Shown here: positions 25,967-33,602 of the stretch, piece after piece
Layout: the number at the start of each line of letters is the position of its first letter
Position numbering within the stretch: position 1 is the stretch's first letter
From: Arenicella chitinivorans
Lineage (GTDB): Bacteria; Pseudomonadota; Gammaproteobacteria; Arenicellales; Arenicellaceae
Direction of reading: 5' to 3'
DNA length: 64,000 bases
Assembly: GCF_014651515.1 (NCBI RefSeq)
Contig: NZ_BMXA01000010.1
Coordinates: 1-64,000 of the forward strand
The notes under the pieces: generated by a model
Database searches by the model: none
What the model was told of the DNA's origin: nothing
Seen by the model: only the letters and a program-made list of their open reading frames with translations
Translations under genes and position numbers: made by a program

Positions 25967-27172
25967 TTAGGCGTTTTTCGTTTGGTAGTGCTTGGCGATT
26001 TCCGCGATTAGTTGGCGGGCAAGCGCGTATTTATTCTGCTTTGGTAACGGGGTTGCCGCTTCGGCGCTGATCAAGGTGATTGCGTTGTCGGGTACGCCAA
26101 AACCGGTCTGCTCACCACCGACGTGATTGGCGGCGATTAGATCCAGCTTTTTACGCTCAAGTTTGCCGCGAGCGTACGCCTCGACATCATTGGTTTCGGC
26201 CGCAAAACCAACGCAAAAGGGCGCCGGGTTGCGCGCGGCGACATCAGCCAAAATGTCTGGGTTTTTGACCATCGTAATGGTCATTTCATCCTGTGATTTT
26301 TTAATTTTCTGCCCTTGTTGGTCGACCGGTCGGTAATCGGCGACCGCGGCTACGCCGATAAATATATGCTTATCTTGAATGTCCTGCATAACGGCTGCAT
26401 GCATATCCAGCGCAGACACCACATTGACGACTTTGGCGCGTTCCGGTGGCGTCAACGCAGTTGGGCCGGAGACCAGTGTAACTTGCGCGCCGGCTTCGAT
26501 GGCTGCCTGCGCCAGCGCGTACCCCATCATGCCAGAACTGTGATTGGTGATACCGCGTACTGGATCCAAAGCTTCCCAGGTGGGACCAGCAGTAATCATG
26601 ATCTGTGTGCCGCTTAAGCTTTCAGTTTTGAACAATTTGCCAATTTCTGCTGCCAGATCCACCGGTTGCAGCATGCGGCCCGGACCGACTTCACCACAAG
26701 CTTGTTCTCCAGAGTCGGGCCCCAGAACGGCGACCTTGCGATGACGCAGGGTGTCAATATTGGCGATGGTGGCGGGATTTTGCCACATCTGTTGGTTCAT
26801 CGCGGGCGCCACAGCAATCGGTGCTTCAGTGGCAACACACACGGTGGTTAATAATTCATCTGCGTTGCCTTGGCATAGCCGTGCGATGAAATTGGCCGTT
26901 GCTGGTGCGATTAATACGATGTCGGCCCAGCGAGCTAAGTCGATGTGACCCATGCCGGATTCACTTTCGGCAGTCATAGCATAGTTGTGTACGGCATGAC
27001 CACTGACTGCTTGTAAAGCGAGCGGGGCAACAAATTGTTCAGCGTTCCGACTCAGAATAACTTGTACTTCGGCACCGAGTTCAATTAGTTTTCGCACTAG
27101 ATCAGGCGACTTATAGGCGGCAATGCCAGCGGTAACGCCGAGTAGTACGCGTTTATTGGTTAATGGTTTCAC
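25967..27172 (-). CDS. coaBC: Bifunctional phosphopantothenoylcysteine decarboxylase/phosphopantothenate-cysteine ligase
   Basis: CoaBC makes 4'-phosphopantetheine for coenzyme A in two steps. The N-terminal flavoprotein half has RVLLGVTAGIAAYKSPDLV, the ATANFIARL segment (PASANH-type), APAMNQQMWQNP and the catalytic Cys in SGEQACGEVGPGRM. The C-terminal ligase half begins near SLSGTQIMITAGPTWEALDPVR and includes the nucleotide-binding GFAAETND and AANHVGG. I place the start at GTG 27172, giving about 401 residues. An in-frame ATG at 27247 would add 25 unconserved residues. It is divergent from radC and 27 bp upstream of dut. Confidence 0.95.
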   Translation of the reverse strand: MKPLTNKRVLLGVTAGIAAYKSPDLVRKLIELGAEVQVILSRNAEQFVAPLALQAVSGHAVHNYAMTAESESGMGHIDLARWADIVLIAPATANFIARLCQGNADELLTTVCVATEAPIAVAPAMNQQMWQNPATIANIDTLRHRKVAVLGPDSGEQACGEVGPGRMLQPVDLAAEIGKLFKTESLSGTQIMITAGPTWEALDPVRGITNHSSGMMGYALAQAAIEAGAQVTLVSGPTALTPPERAKVVNVVSALDMHAAVMQDIQDKHIFIGVAAVADYRPVDQQGQKIKKSQDEMTITMVKNPDILADVAARNPAPFCVGFAAETNDVEAYARGKLERKKLDLIAANHVGGEQTGFGVPDNAITLISAEAATPLPKQNKYALARQLIAEIAKHYQTKNA

Positions 27173-27391
27173 GTTACATGCAGGGAAGTTTCGGTTAAGG
27201 CAATTGGTCTGCCGAATTATCCATGATAACCGATTTGTGCGTGACATGGTTTTATCGGTAGCTGATTTTGTGGTCTAATAAATCACACAGTGTGCGTCTG
27301 AATCAACGCAGGCTGGGTGTTGCTAAGGAAAGCACGTCAATCGTGGGTCGCGTTGTCAATGCGGCGAACTCAAAACCATACGGAGAGTGAT

Positions 27392-28129
27392 ATGAAACGT
27401 AATTCGAGCACCATTGCAGGTGTGAAATCCATCAATAAAGACTCACTAAGCTTATTGCCGATCAAGGAATGGCCGGAAGCTGAGCGCCCCAGAGAAAAAT
27501 TGTTGCAGGGTGGGGCCGAGCGACTGTCAGATGCTGAACTGTTAGCGATTTTCTTGCGTACTGGGCTGCCTGGCCGCTCAGCGGTAGACTTGGCGCGAGA
27601 TGCGCTGTTGCGGGCGGGCGGGTTACGTGCTTTGCTTAATTTATCGCTGTCTGAGTTATGTGTCTTGAAAGGCATCGGAGAGGCAAAGTACGTACAATTT
27701 CAAGCAGCGTTGGAACTTGGGCGCCGCTACTTGATGGAAAGGCTTGAAAAAGGTGAAGCCATGACCAGCCCGCAAGCCAGTCGTGATTATTTGAGTCTGG
27801 TATTGCGTGATAAGCAGTATGAGTCATTTTTTGCTATGTTTTTAGACAGCAAGCACCGCGTGATTCATCATACCGAAATGTTTCGTGGAACCATCGATAA
27901 TGCTTCTGTGCCAATACGCGAAGTCGTAAAAGCTGCACTGAAACACAATGCAGCAGCGATGATTGTGGCGCACAATCATCCGTCCGGTGTGGCCGAGCCG
28001 AGTGCTGCGGATAAAGCCTTAACGGAGTCGCTGGACTTGGCGCTGGCAATGGTTGGTGTGAAGTTATTGGACCATTTTGTTGTCGGTGACGCTGAGGTTG
28101 TTTCATTTGCCGAAATCGGTGCGTTGTAA
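27392..28129 (+). CDS. radC: RadC/YicR family JAB1-type metalloprotein
   Basis: The start at ATG 27392 has GGAGAG 8-10 bp upstream. An ORF extension to 27317 has none. The 245-residue product begins the conserved region at [18 protein letters not shown], then has a helix-hairpin-helix-like part ([20 protein letters not shown]) and the MPN+/JAMM zinc motif [14 protein letters not shown] near residue 190. The biochemical role of RadC is unresolved, and it is not a proven repair enzyme. It lies between divergent coaBC and rpmB, as in E. coli. Confidence 0.93.
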   Translation: MKRNSSTIAGVKSINKDSLSLLPIKEWPEAERPREKLLQGGAERLSDAELLAIFLRTGLPGRSAVDLARDALLRAGGLRALLNLSLSELCVLKGIGEAKYVQFQAALELGRRYLMERLEKGEAMTSPQASRDYLSLVLRDKQYESFFAMFLDSKHRVIHHTEMFRGTIDNASVPIREVVKAALKHNAAAMIVAHNHPSGVAEPSAADKALTESLDLALAMVGVKLLDHFVVGDAEVVSFAEIGAL

Positions 28130-28387
28130 AACCTTCAGCCAGCTGAGCTCTGGTGCTAAAAAGTGCTGGATAATTTGTTCGAATTGGTTTTATTTTCAAT
28201 GGCTTTCTGGTATAAATCGCCCCCTAGATTGGACAGTGGGCACAGAATCGTCTTGCTGCCCTGAAAAAACAAACACTTACAGCGCCTCGAATATAATCAG
28301 TCGTGACATCCGGTTTCGGGTTGGAGCGACTGTGGTCGAGGTTGTTTAAGTACAGCACGCAGATTAAAAAAGAAAAGGTTTAGTACG

Positions 28388-28624
28388 ATGTCTAGAATAT
28401 GTCAGGTCACCGGAAAAGGTACGACGTTTGGTAACAACGTGTCACATGCGAAAAATCGCACTCGTCGCACATTCATGCCAAACTTGCACTACCGTAAGTT
28501 TTGGGTAGAAAGCGAGAATCGCTGGGTTCGTTTGCGAGTGTCTTCTAAAGGCATCCGCATTATCGATAAGAAAGGTATCGATACTGTATTGAAAGACTTG
28601 CGCGCTAGTGGCGTAAAAGTATAA
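28388..28624 (+). CDS. rpmB: 50S ribosomal protein L28
   Basis: The 78-residue protein begins [24 protein letters not shown] (cut here as [17 protein letters not shown]), the standard L28 N-terminus, and ends with [13 protein letters not shown]. Length equals that of E. coli L28. The single Cys in ICQVTGK is of the non-zinc form. It is followed 31 bp later by rpmG on the same strand, the conserved pair. The 258-bp gap before it (28130-28387) presumably holds its promoter. I see no gene there. Confidence 0.97.
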   Translation: MSRICQVTGKGTTFGNNVSHAKNRTRRTFMPNLHYRKFWVESENRWVRLRVSSKGIRIIDKKGIDTVLKDLRASGVKV

Positions 28625-28655
28625 CTGCACCTAATTACGCTACAGGAGTCCTGTC

Positions 28656-28811
28656 ATGAGAGATAAAATCAAGTTGGTTTCGAGTGCCAATACCGGTCAT
28701 TTCTACACCACTACTAAAAACAAACGCACCATGACCGAGAAAATGGTCATCAAAAAGTTTGACCCAGTTGTGCGTAAGCACGTTGAGTACAAAGAAGCAA
28801 AAATTAAGTAA
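28656..28811 (+). CDS. rpmG: 50S ribosomal protein L33
   Basis: This 51-codon gene starts at ATG 28656 with CAGGAG at 28643-28648 and stops at 28809-28811. The product reads [19 protein letters not shown], then [18 protein letters not shown], typical of L33. It has no cysteines, so it is the zinc-independent C-minus form. It is cotranscribed with rpmB and ends in a strong terminator at 28925-28954. Confidence 0.97.
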   Translation: MRDKIKLVSSANTGHFYTTTKNKRTMTEKMVIKKFDPVVRKHVEYKEAKIK

Positions 28812-28924
28812 GTCGATTACTTGACCGTTTGGTTAGATTTCGTACTTAAGTGGCGCTCTGTGCTTTGAGTTCGATTCCCAAACACTCTGCGTGCCACAGA
28901 TGATTCTGTCTGTGCCAGCCTTTT

Positions 28925-28954
28925 AAAAAAGCCAGCGATAATGCTGGCTTTTTT
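28925..28954 (+). terminator. Rho-independent terminator after rpmG
   Basis: A perfect stem AAAAAAGCCAGC-GATAAT-GCTGGCTTTTTT is followed by GTTTTTG. The A-run on the left suggests it can also act in the opposite direction for the convergent endonuclease gene at 29044. Confidence 0.92.
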
Positions 28955-29043
28955 GTTTTTGTCCCGAGTAAGCCAGTGCGATGAACAAACGATGTCATCG
29001 TCCACCGCACTGGTTGGTGAATTGTCAGGTTTGAGAGTTGGGC

Positions 29044-30666
29044 TTAGTTGCCCCAAATCATAGTGACGAATTCGGGATGGTCAACAAACGGATTTCGATT
29101 ACCCTGATACGTATGGGCCGCGGCATTGCGGTCAATCTCCTTCTGGCTCACCGGGTCCTGCTGATGCCAGGCTTTCAACATCGCGAGGTACCAAGGTTCA
29201 AAGGCGCTGGTATTGGTGCCATTCAACACTGCATCTGAGCTACTGTTGTTATTTTCCCAGTTTGCAACCAGGTTTTGATAGCGGGTCGCCATGTAAAATT
29301 GCGCGCGCGCGACATCGCCTTTGAATTCATCTATCGGCTCAAATACGTCACCAGAGTACCCCAGACCGGATGCACCACTTCCGGCTTTGGAACCGTTGTT
29401 GGACACGAAGCTCGCGCTGCCCACTTCGCCATACGGGAAACTTCCGCGTTTGGAATTGACATAACCATCCGACGCAAAAATATGATGGATGTCAGAATTC
29501 ATCGGCTCGATAGCGCCGCCGAACCAGCTACGTGGAAACGAGTGTTCACGGTTGTAGCAATCAGCTTCGCTATTGTAGGTGCCGCATTGGTCCGAAATCA
29601 CGGTGTAAGTATACGCGTCGCCGCCAGTCGGGTTCTCTGAATAGATATCCAGAATGCTGCCGTCGTTATCGTAATAAGTGTCGATTTCATGACTGCTGTA
29701 AAAGCCCCAGATTGCGCCATACCCTTGTGCTGCATGAGTTTTGATGATGTCGTGCAATTCGGTTTTTAGCGCGTAGCCAGTCAAACCTTCTGCGCTGGCG
29801 TAGTATTCACCAAGATCCGGGTTGCCGCCGCCGCTGGTATCACCGAGTGTGAAGTTGTGCATTTCGCTGCTGCCAAACTGGCCACCGCTAAACAGTACCT
29901 GGCCGTCGACTTCGAGCATGTAGCTGCCATTACCATACTGGCAACAGATGCCGTCGCCGTAGCTGTCGGTGATGGTGAACGTGTAGTTGCCGTCTAAGAG
30001 GCACGCCTGTTCGGAATGACTGGTGTTATTGGCCAGACTGCCGTTGCTGAGCACCACTTGATTGCCGCTGTCACGGATTTCCCAGCTGGTCTCAGACGCA
30101 TAATTGTCGGTGTTTAATGTCACGGTGGTGGCGTGATCATTGCAAGTGCCCGGTCCTGGGTTTGGTGGTGTGCTGTGGGTGGGTTGGAAGTGATCGACAT
30201 AGACCACTTCGGAGCCATCAAAACCTGAGACATCGTAAAACCGTAAACCAACTTCGATGGTTTCAGCCTGCGATGCCGTGTAGCTAAATTGGATTTGTTG
30301 CCATTGATTGATGAGATTGGGGTCGGAGTAACCTTGGTATCCATTCACGTAAATCCGCGCCCGTACGCCACCTTCGGTGTGGTAAACCGAGGTCGAAAAT
30401 ACATAGGTTTGATTGGCGTCTAGAGAAACGGACTGGCGCAGGTCAGTGGCACTTTGACTGGTTGTGGTAACAGTGACTCGGGCGGCCAGACTGCCGTTGC
30501 TGACTGGGGAGCTGACCGGGTCTAGGTAAATACCGCTGTCGATGGTGGTCCAGCTGTCGGGCGTGCTGCTTTGCCAGGATTCAAAATCTCCATTGGCGAC
30601 TTGCGCCGAAGACAGCGATGCTGCGAGTAGTAAGGTGGCAGCGAGAGTGGCTTGTTTTAAGTACAT
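29044..30666 (-). CDS. Secreted endonuclease I family nuclease with two N-terminal beta domains
   Basis: The 540-residue protein has a Sec signal peptide (MYLKQATLAATLLLAASLSSA). Residues about 22-165 form a CBM-like beta-sandwich. Residues about 172-275 form a domain with NYTFTITDSYGDGICCQYG and LEVDGQVL...GG, a unit common in secreted proteins of marine bacteria. The C-terminal endonuclease I domain (about 288-540) has the catalytic motif YNREHSFPRSWF and MNSDIHHIFASDGYVNSKRG, as in EndA/NucM/Vvn. Such enzymes cut extracellular or periplasmic DNA and RNA nonspecifically. E. coli EndA is only about 235 residues, so the binding domains are extra and suggest attachment to a surface or polymer. 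Confidence 0.9.
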   Translation of the reverse strand: MYLKQATLAATLLLAASLSSAQVANGDFESWQSSTPDSWTTIDSGIYLDPVSSPVSNGSLAARVTVTTTSQSATDLRQSVSLDANQTYVFSTSVYHTEGGVRARIYVNGYQGYSDPNLINQWQQIQFSYTASQAETIEVGLRFYDVSGFDGSEVVYVDHFQPTHSTPPNPGPGTCNDHATTVTLNTDNYASETSWEIRDSGNQVVLSNGSLANNTSHSEQACLLDGNYTFTITDSYGDGICCQYGNGSYMLEVDGQVLFSGGQFGSSEMHNFTLGDTSGGGNPDLGEYYASAEGLTGYALKTELHDIIKTHAAQGYGAIWGFYSSHEIDTYYDNDGSILDIYSENPTGGDAYTYTVISDQCGTYNSEADCYNREHSFPRSWFGGAIEPMNSDIHHIFASDGYVNSKRGSFPYGEVGSASFVSNNGSKAGSGASGLGYSGDVFEPIDEFKGDVARAQFYMATRYQNLVANWENNNSSSDAVLNGTNTSAFEPWYLAMLKAWHQQDPVSQKEIDRNAAAHTYQGNRNPFVDHPEFVTMIWGN

Positions 30667-30847
30667 TTAGAGTTACCTCATCATGGTTGGTAGAGCACGC
30701 AGTCCAGCCGCCCCGGCGATGCTGTAATGACCAGCGGGTAGGTTTGCTGGCGCGAGTGGATGCGCAACGTAGGAATTTGAGTGAGTTGATAACTACCATG
30801 ACGAGTTTGTATTACGGCTTGATGAACATGGTAATCCGTGGTCTGTC

Positions 30848-31951
30848 TCAGACTTGGTGCTGGTCCAGTGCCCAGTCGATATGTTCGCGCACCATATCGT
30901 CGACGTATGGTCTGCGGTCTTTGAGGGCTGAGATGATGGCCGCGCGTTCTGCGTCATCCGCCGGGTTGGCATTGCCGAGCGCAACGGCAATATTACGTTG
31001 CCAGCTGGCGTGTCCGATGCGGCGAATCGCAGAGCCTTCGGTGTGTTTTAAAAATTCTTCCTCTGACCAGTCGAACAACGCCAGTAACCGGCGGTCGGTA
31101 ATCGCAGTGCGCGGGGAGAAATCAGGCTCTTTGGTGGTGCGCGCAAATTTATTCCAAGGGCAAACAAACTGACAGTCATCGCACCCGTAGATACGGTTGC
31201 CGAGTTTGCTGCGCAATGGCACTGGAATAGGGCCGCGCAGTTCAATGGTCAAGTAGGAAATGCACAGTCTTGCGTCGACCTGATAAGGGCCTATAATGGC
31301 ACCCGTCGGGCACAGGTCGATGCAGCGGGAGCAGGTGCCACAATGGTTGGTTGCGGCGGTATCGACGGGCAATGGCAGGTCAATATACAGTTCGCCGAGG
31401 AAGAACCAGGAACCAGTTTTTGAGTCCAGCAAATTGCTGTGTTTACCGATCCAGCCAAGACCCGCTTTTTCCGCCAGTGCTTTTTCCATCACTGGCGCGC
31501 TATCGGTGAAGACGCGATAGCCAAATTCACCGATTTCTTGGTTGATTCTTTGTGCCAATTGTTTGAGCCGAGCACGCAACACTTTATGATAATCTCGACC
31601 CAGTGCGTAGCGCGAGACATAGCCCAACTCTGTTTGTTGCAATTTTTCTTCTGCTTGTTGGATATCTGGGGGTGCATAATCCATGCGTACTGAAATAACG
31701 CGTCGTGTGCCCGCAACCAGTTCGGCTGGACGTGTCCGCTTGGTGCCATGTTTGTGCATGTAGTCCATGTCACCGTGCATCCCTTTCGCCAGCCAGTTTT
31801 GTAAGTGTACTTCGTGTTCCTGCAAGTCCAGATCAGCAATACCAACGGCATCGAATCCCAGCTGCTTGCCCCAGTCTTTTATTTGTGCGGCTAGCTGAGC
31901 TAAGTCTTCGGGTGGCGTGGTGGCAGTGTTTTTAGAAAGTGGCGCACTCAT
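30848..31951 (-). CDS. queG: Epoxyqueuosine reductase
   Basis: The 367-residue cobalamin-dependent iron-sulfur enzyme has the N-terminal region GFDAVGIADLDL, RRVISVRMDY, GLGWIGKHSNLL, and two [4Fe-4S] ferredoxin motifs: CGTCSRCIDLCPTGAI (about 200-215) and CDDCQFVCPWN (about 254-264). It catalyses the last step of queuosine formation in tRNA. The C-terminal HEAT-like part contains RRIGHASWQRNIAVALGNA. In many Gammaproteobacteria queG is next to nnr and tsaE. Here it is on the opposite strand, separated from tsaE by the merC/COG0523 pair, and nnr is absent. Confidence 0.95.
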   Translation of the reverse strand: MSAPLSKNTATTPPEDLAQLAAQIKDWGKQLGFDAVGIADLDLQEHEVHLQNWLAKGMHGDMDYMHKHGTKRTRPAELVAGTRRVISVRMDYAPPDIQQAEEKLQQTELGYVSRYALGRDYHKVLRARLKQLAQRINQEIGEFGYRVFTDSAPVMEKALAEKAGLGWIGKHSNLLDSKTGSWFFLGELYIDLPLPVDTAATNHCGTCSRCIDLCPTGAIIGPYQVDARLCISYLTIELRGPIPVPLRSKLGNRIYGCDDCQFVCPWNKFARTTKEPDFSPRTAITDRRLLALFDWSEEEFLKHTEGSAIRRIGHASWQRNIAVALGNANPADDAERAAIISALKDRRPYVDDMVREHIDWALDQHQV

Positions 31952-32064
31952 AATGCCTGATTTTACCTGATTCGCGCGCGAAATCGCACAATTGTGCGTT
32001 ATTGCCAGGGTGTACTGACGCGGGGTGTGCCCAAGACAGCGTTCTTAGCTACTGACTTTACACG

Positions 32065-32511
32065 TTAGAGTGTTTGATCGTAATCTGAGTGTGAGCTGGT
32101 GCACGCTAACCATCGACAGAGTCGGAAGTTGCAAAAATGCGCGGCGGATATGAGTAGCGACCCGAGTAGCGTGATCGATGACTCCCAGTGTGGGGCAATA
32201 TCCACCCGTTCCAGATTCAGAGCGAAAACCAGCATAGATAAGCCCGCAATACCCAGGAGTGCGACCCAAATTCGTTGGTGACGCTTGCACCCTAAGCCAA
32301 GGGAAAAACAACTCGCGGGTACGACACCAACAACAAGGTAGAAATGTAATTCTTCGCCAGCAAAAAAAGTGGTGCCTAGTGCCGGTACGAGAACTAACAG
32401 TAGTGGGGTGGCTAAACAATGCACAACGCAGAGGGTTGAAAGACCGATGGAGATTCGATCGAGCCACGGTAGAGTTTCATTAATCCAGCGTTGTTGTGTG
32501 AAATACTTCAT
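32065..32511 (-). CDS. MerC-domain membrane protein, probably Zur-regulated
   Basis: The 148-residue protein has four hydrophobic segments (about 22-42, 50-70, 78-98, 103-122). The first contains [15 protein letters not shown], the conserved CxxxHC motif of the MerC/MerT-like family, and Cys residues recur near the C-terminus (CNFRLC). Family members are known in mercury uptake. Chromosomal ones near Zur boxes are thought to be involved in metal transport. Its ATG overlaps the stop of the upstream COG0523 fragment (ATGA at 32508-32511), so translation is coupled and both fall under the Zur-box promoter at 32822-32850. The metal is therefore likely zinc, by inference. Confidence 0.85.
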   Translation of the reverse strand: MKYFTQQRWINETLPWLDRISIGLSTLCVVHCLATPLLLVLVPALGTTFFAGEELHFYLVVGVVPASCFSLGLGCKRHQRIWVALLGIAGLSMLVFALNLERVDIAPHWESSITLLGSLLISAAHFCNFRLCRWLACTSSHSDYDQTL

Positions 32512-32795
32512 GTCGAAGGTTTGGCGCAGAGTGCATCGATGGCGTCAGACAGGGGAGCGTTGCCAGGCGCTTTGGGGTGCTGATAGTCGTAGCTAACTGT
32601 GACTTCGTTTTGAACAATGGCCGAATCGACATTAACCTCGCTCATGTCGTTAACGATCACAGCAACACGTTTATTTTGGCGGTTATTCAATATATGGCTT
32701 AGCACTGTGGACTTGCCAGCACCGAGAAAGCCGGACAAGACGGTAACGGGCAACTTGGGACGCCCGGTCGATGACGTTGGTGTATTCTGGTTCAT
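32508..32795 (-). CDS. COG0523 (CobW/ZigA-type) GTPase, internally deleted
   Basis: The 95-residue product begins like a COG0523 metallochaperone: [20 protein letters not shown] with Walker A and [19 protein letters not shown]. It then runs at once into a short tail ([21 protein letters not shown]). Full-length members have about 320-400 residues with a metal-binding GCICC/CxCC motif shortly after the NDMSEVN segment, and that motif and the whole remainder are missing. An in-frame internal deletion is likely. Promoter and start are intact, so a P-loop micro-protein could still be made and would keep merC translation coupled. The ATG lies 31 bp after a perfect Zur box. Confidence 0.75.
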   Translation of the reverse strand: MNQNTPTSSTGRPKLPVTVLSGFLGAGKSTVLSHILNNRQNKRVAVIVNDMSEVNVDSAIVQNEVTVSYDYQHPKAPGNAPLSDAIDALCAKPST

Positions 32796-32821
32796 GCGTG
32801 AGCTGTTTATGGACGGCTATT

Positions 32822-32850
32822 TGTATAATGTTATAATATAACATTTGCAA
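32822..32850 (-). promoter_or_regulatory. Sigma70-type promoter with embedded perfect Zur box
   Basis: Read on the minus strand, TTGCAA (32850-32845) and TATACA (32827-32822) are separated by 17 bp. The spacer and both edges form the palindrome AATGTTATAATATAACATT (32827-32845 on + strand), identical to the Zur consensus core. Bound Zur-Zn would occlude both hexamers. It lies 27 bp before the COG0523 start codon. The remainder up to tsaE (32851-33022) shows no gene. Confidence 0.85.
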
Positions 32851-33022
32851 TGAAGTTAACACAACAGGTTGCCTGGCTACGTTTTCGATCTGGAATTCGT
32901 GATGTTGGTGGCCGCGGACGGTCAATGCGGTTTCTTGGCCTAACTTGAGTTAGGCATCCATAACTCAAACTGTCATAATCATCACAACTTTAGATCTGCT
33001 TTTGTCTACACGTTCCAACACC

Positions 33023-33454
33023 ATGCAAAAACTGTTTGAAAGTCATAGCCTCGGCGATACGATAAAAATCGGCGAGATGATTGCATCCAACTTAGATGCG
33101 CCGGCGTCGGTCTACCTCAACGGCAGTATGGGGGCTGGCAAAACAACCTTGATTAGGGCGATCCTAGCTGGGTTGGGGTACACTGCACCGGTGACCAGCC
33201 CAACCTACAATCTAATTCATGAATACCCATTGCCGAGCATGACGGTTTACCATATGGATTTGTATCGACTTGAGGATCCGCAAGAGCTGGAATACTTAGC
33301 GATTGAAGATCTCTGGCGGGAAGATAGTCTGTTTTTGATCGAATGGCCTGAGCGTGGGGCAGGATGGTTGCCCAAAGCCACTGCTACGGTGCAGATTTCA
33401 CCGCATGAAAACCAACAAAGTGAATCTCGAATGATTGCCTTTGAGCGTTTGTAA
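33023..33454 (+). CDS. tsaE: tRNA threonylcarbamoyladenosine biosynthesis ATPase
   Basis: I start at ATG 33023 (MQKLFESHSLGDT, 143 residues). A frame extension to 33002 adds seven unconserved residues. The P-loop LNGSMGAGKTTLIRAIL (about 34-50), switch region VTSPTYNLIHEY, and HMDLYRLEDPQELEYLAIED match TsaE, with the Trp-Pro-Glu in LIEWPERG. TsaE helps the TsaBCD complex make t6A37 in tRNAs. It opens the conserved run tsaE-amiB-mutL-miaA-hfq-hflX-hflKC. The upstream nnr (NAD(P)HX hydratase) gene common at this place is missing. Confidence 0.93.
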   Translation: MQKLFESHSLGDTIKIGEMIASNLDAPASVYLNGSMGAGKTTLIRAILAGLGYTAPVTSPTYNLIHEYPLPSMTVYHMDLYRLEDPQELEYLAIEDLWREDSLFLIEWPERGAGWLPKATATVQISPHENQQSESRMIAFERL

Positions 33455-33602
33455 CGTTTGATCAGCATGGCATGAGTTATCGCCTAATGACACCTTTGTT
33501 ATAGTGCTCGATTCAGGTCGCAAAAGCTGGTGTAATTAGCGTATGGCCGTCGAGTGTGTGCGGCAAGTATTTAGATGCTGTTTTTTTTAACCACCAGAAC
33601 CC

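Noticed and set aside
28838-28905. tRNA-like sequence (GAGTTCGATTCCC) after rpmG
   Set aside because: The T-loop-like string is present and GTGGC/GCCAC pair, but no D-arm, anticodon arm or 7-bp acceptor stem of proper spacing can be drawn on either strand.
33536-33602. Separate nnr gene or remnant near tsaE
   Set aside because: No NnrE/NnrD motif is visible in the gaps around tsaE on either strand.
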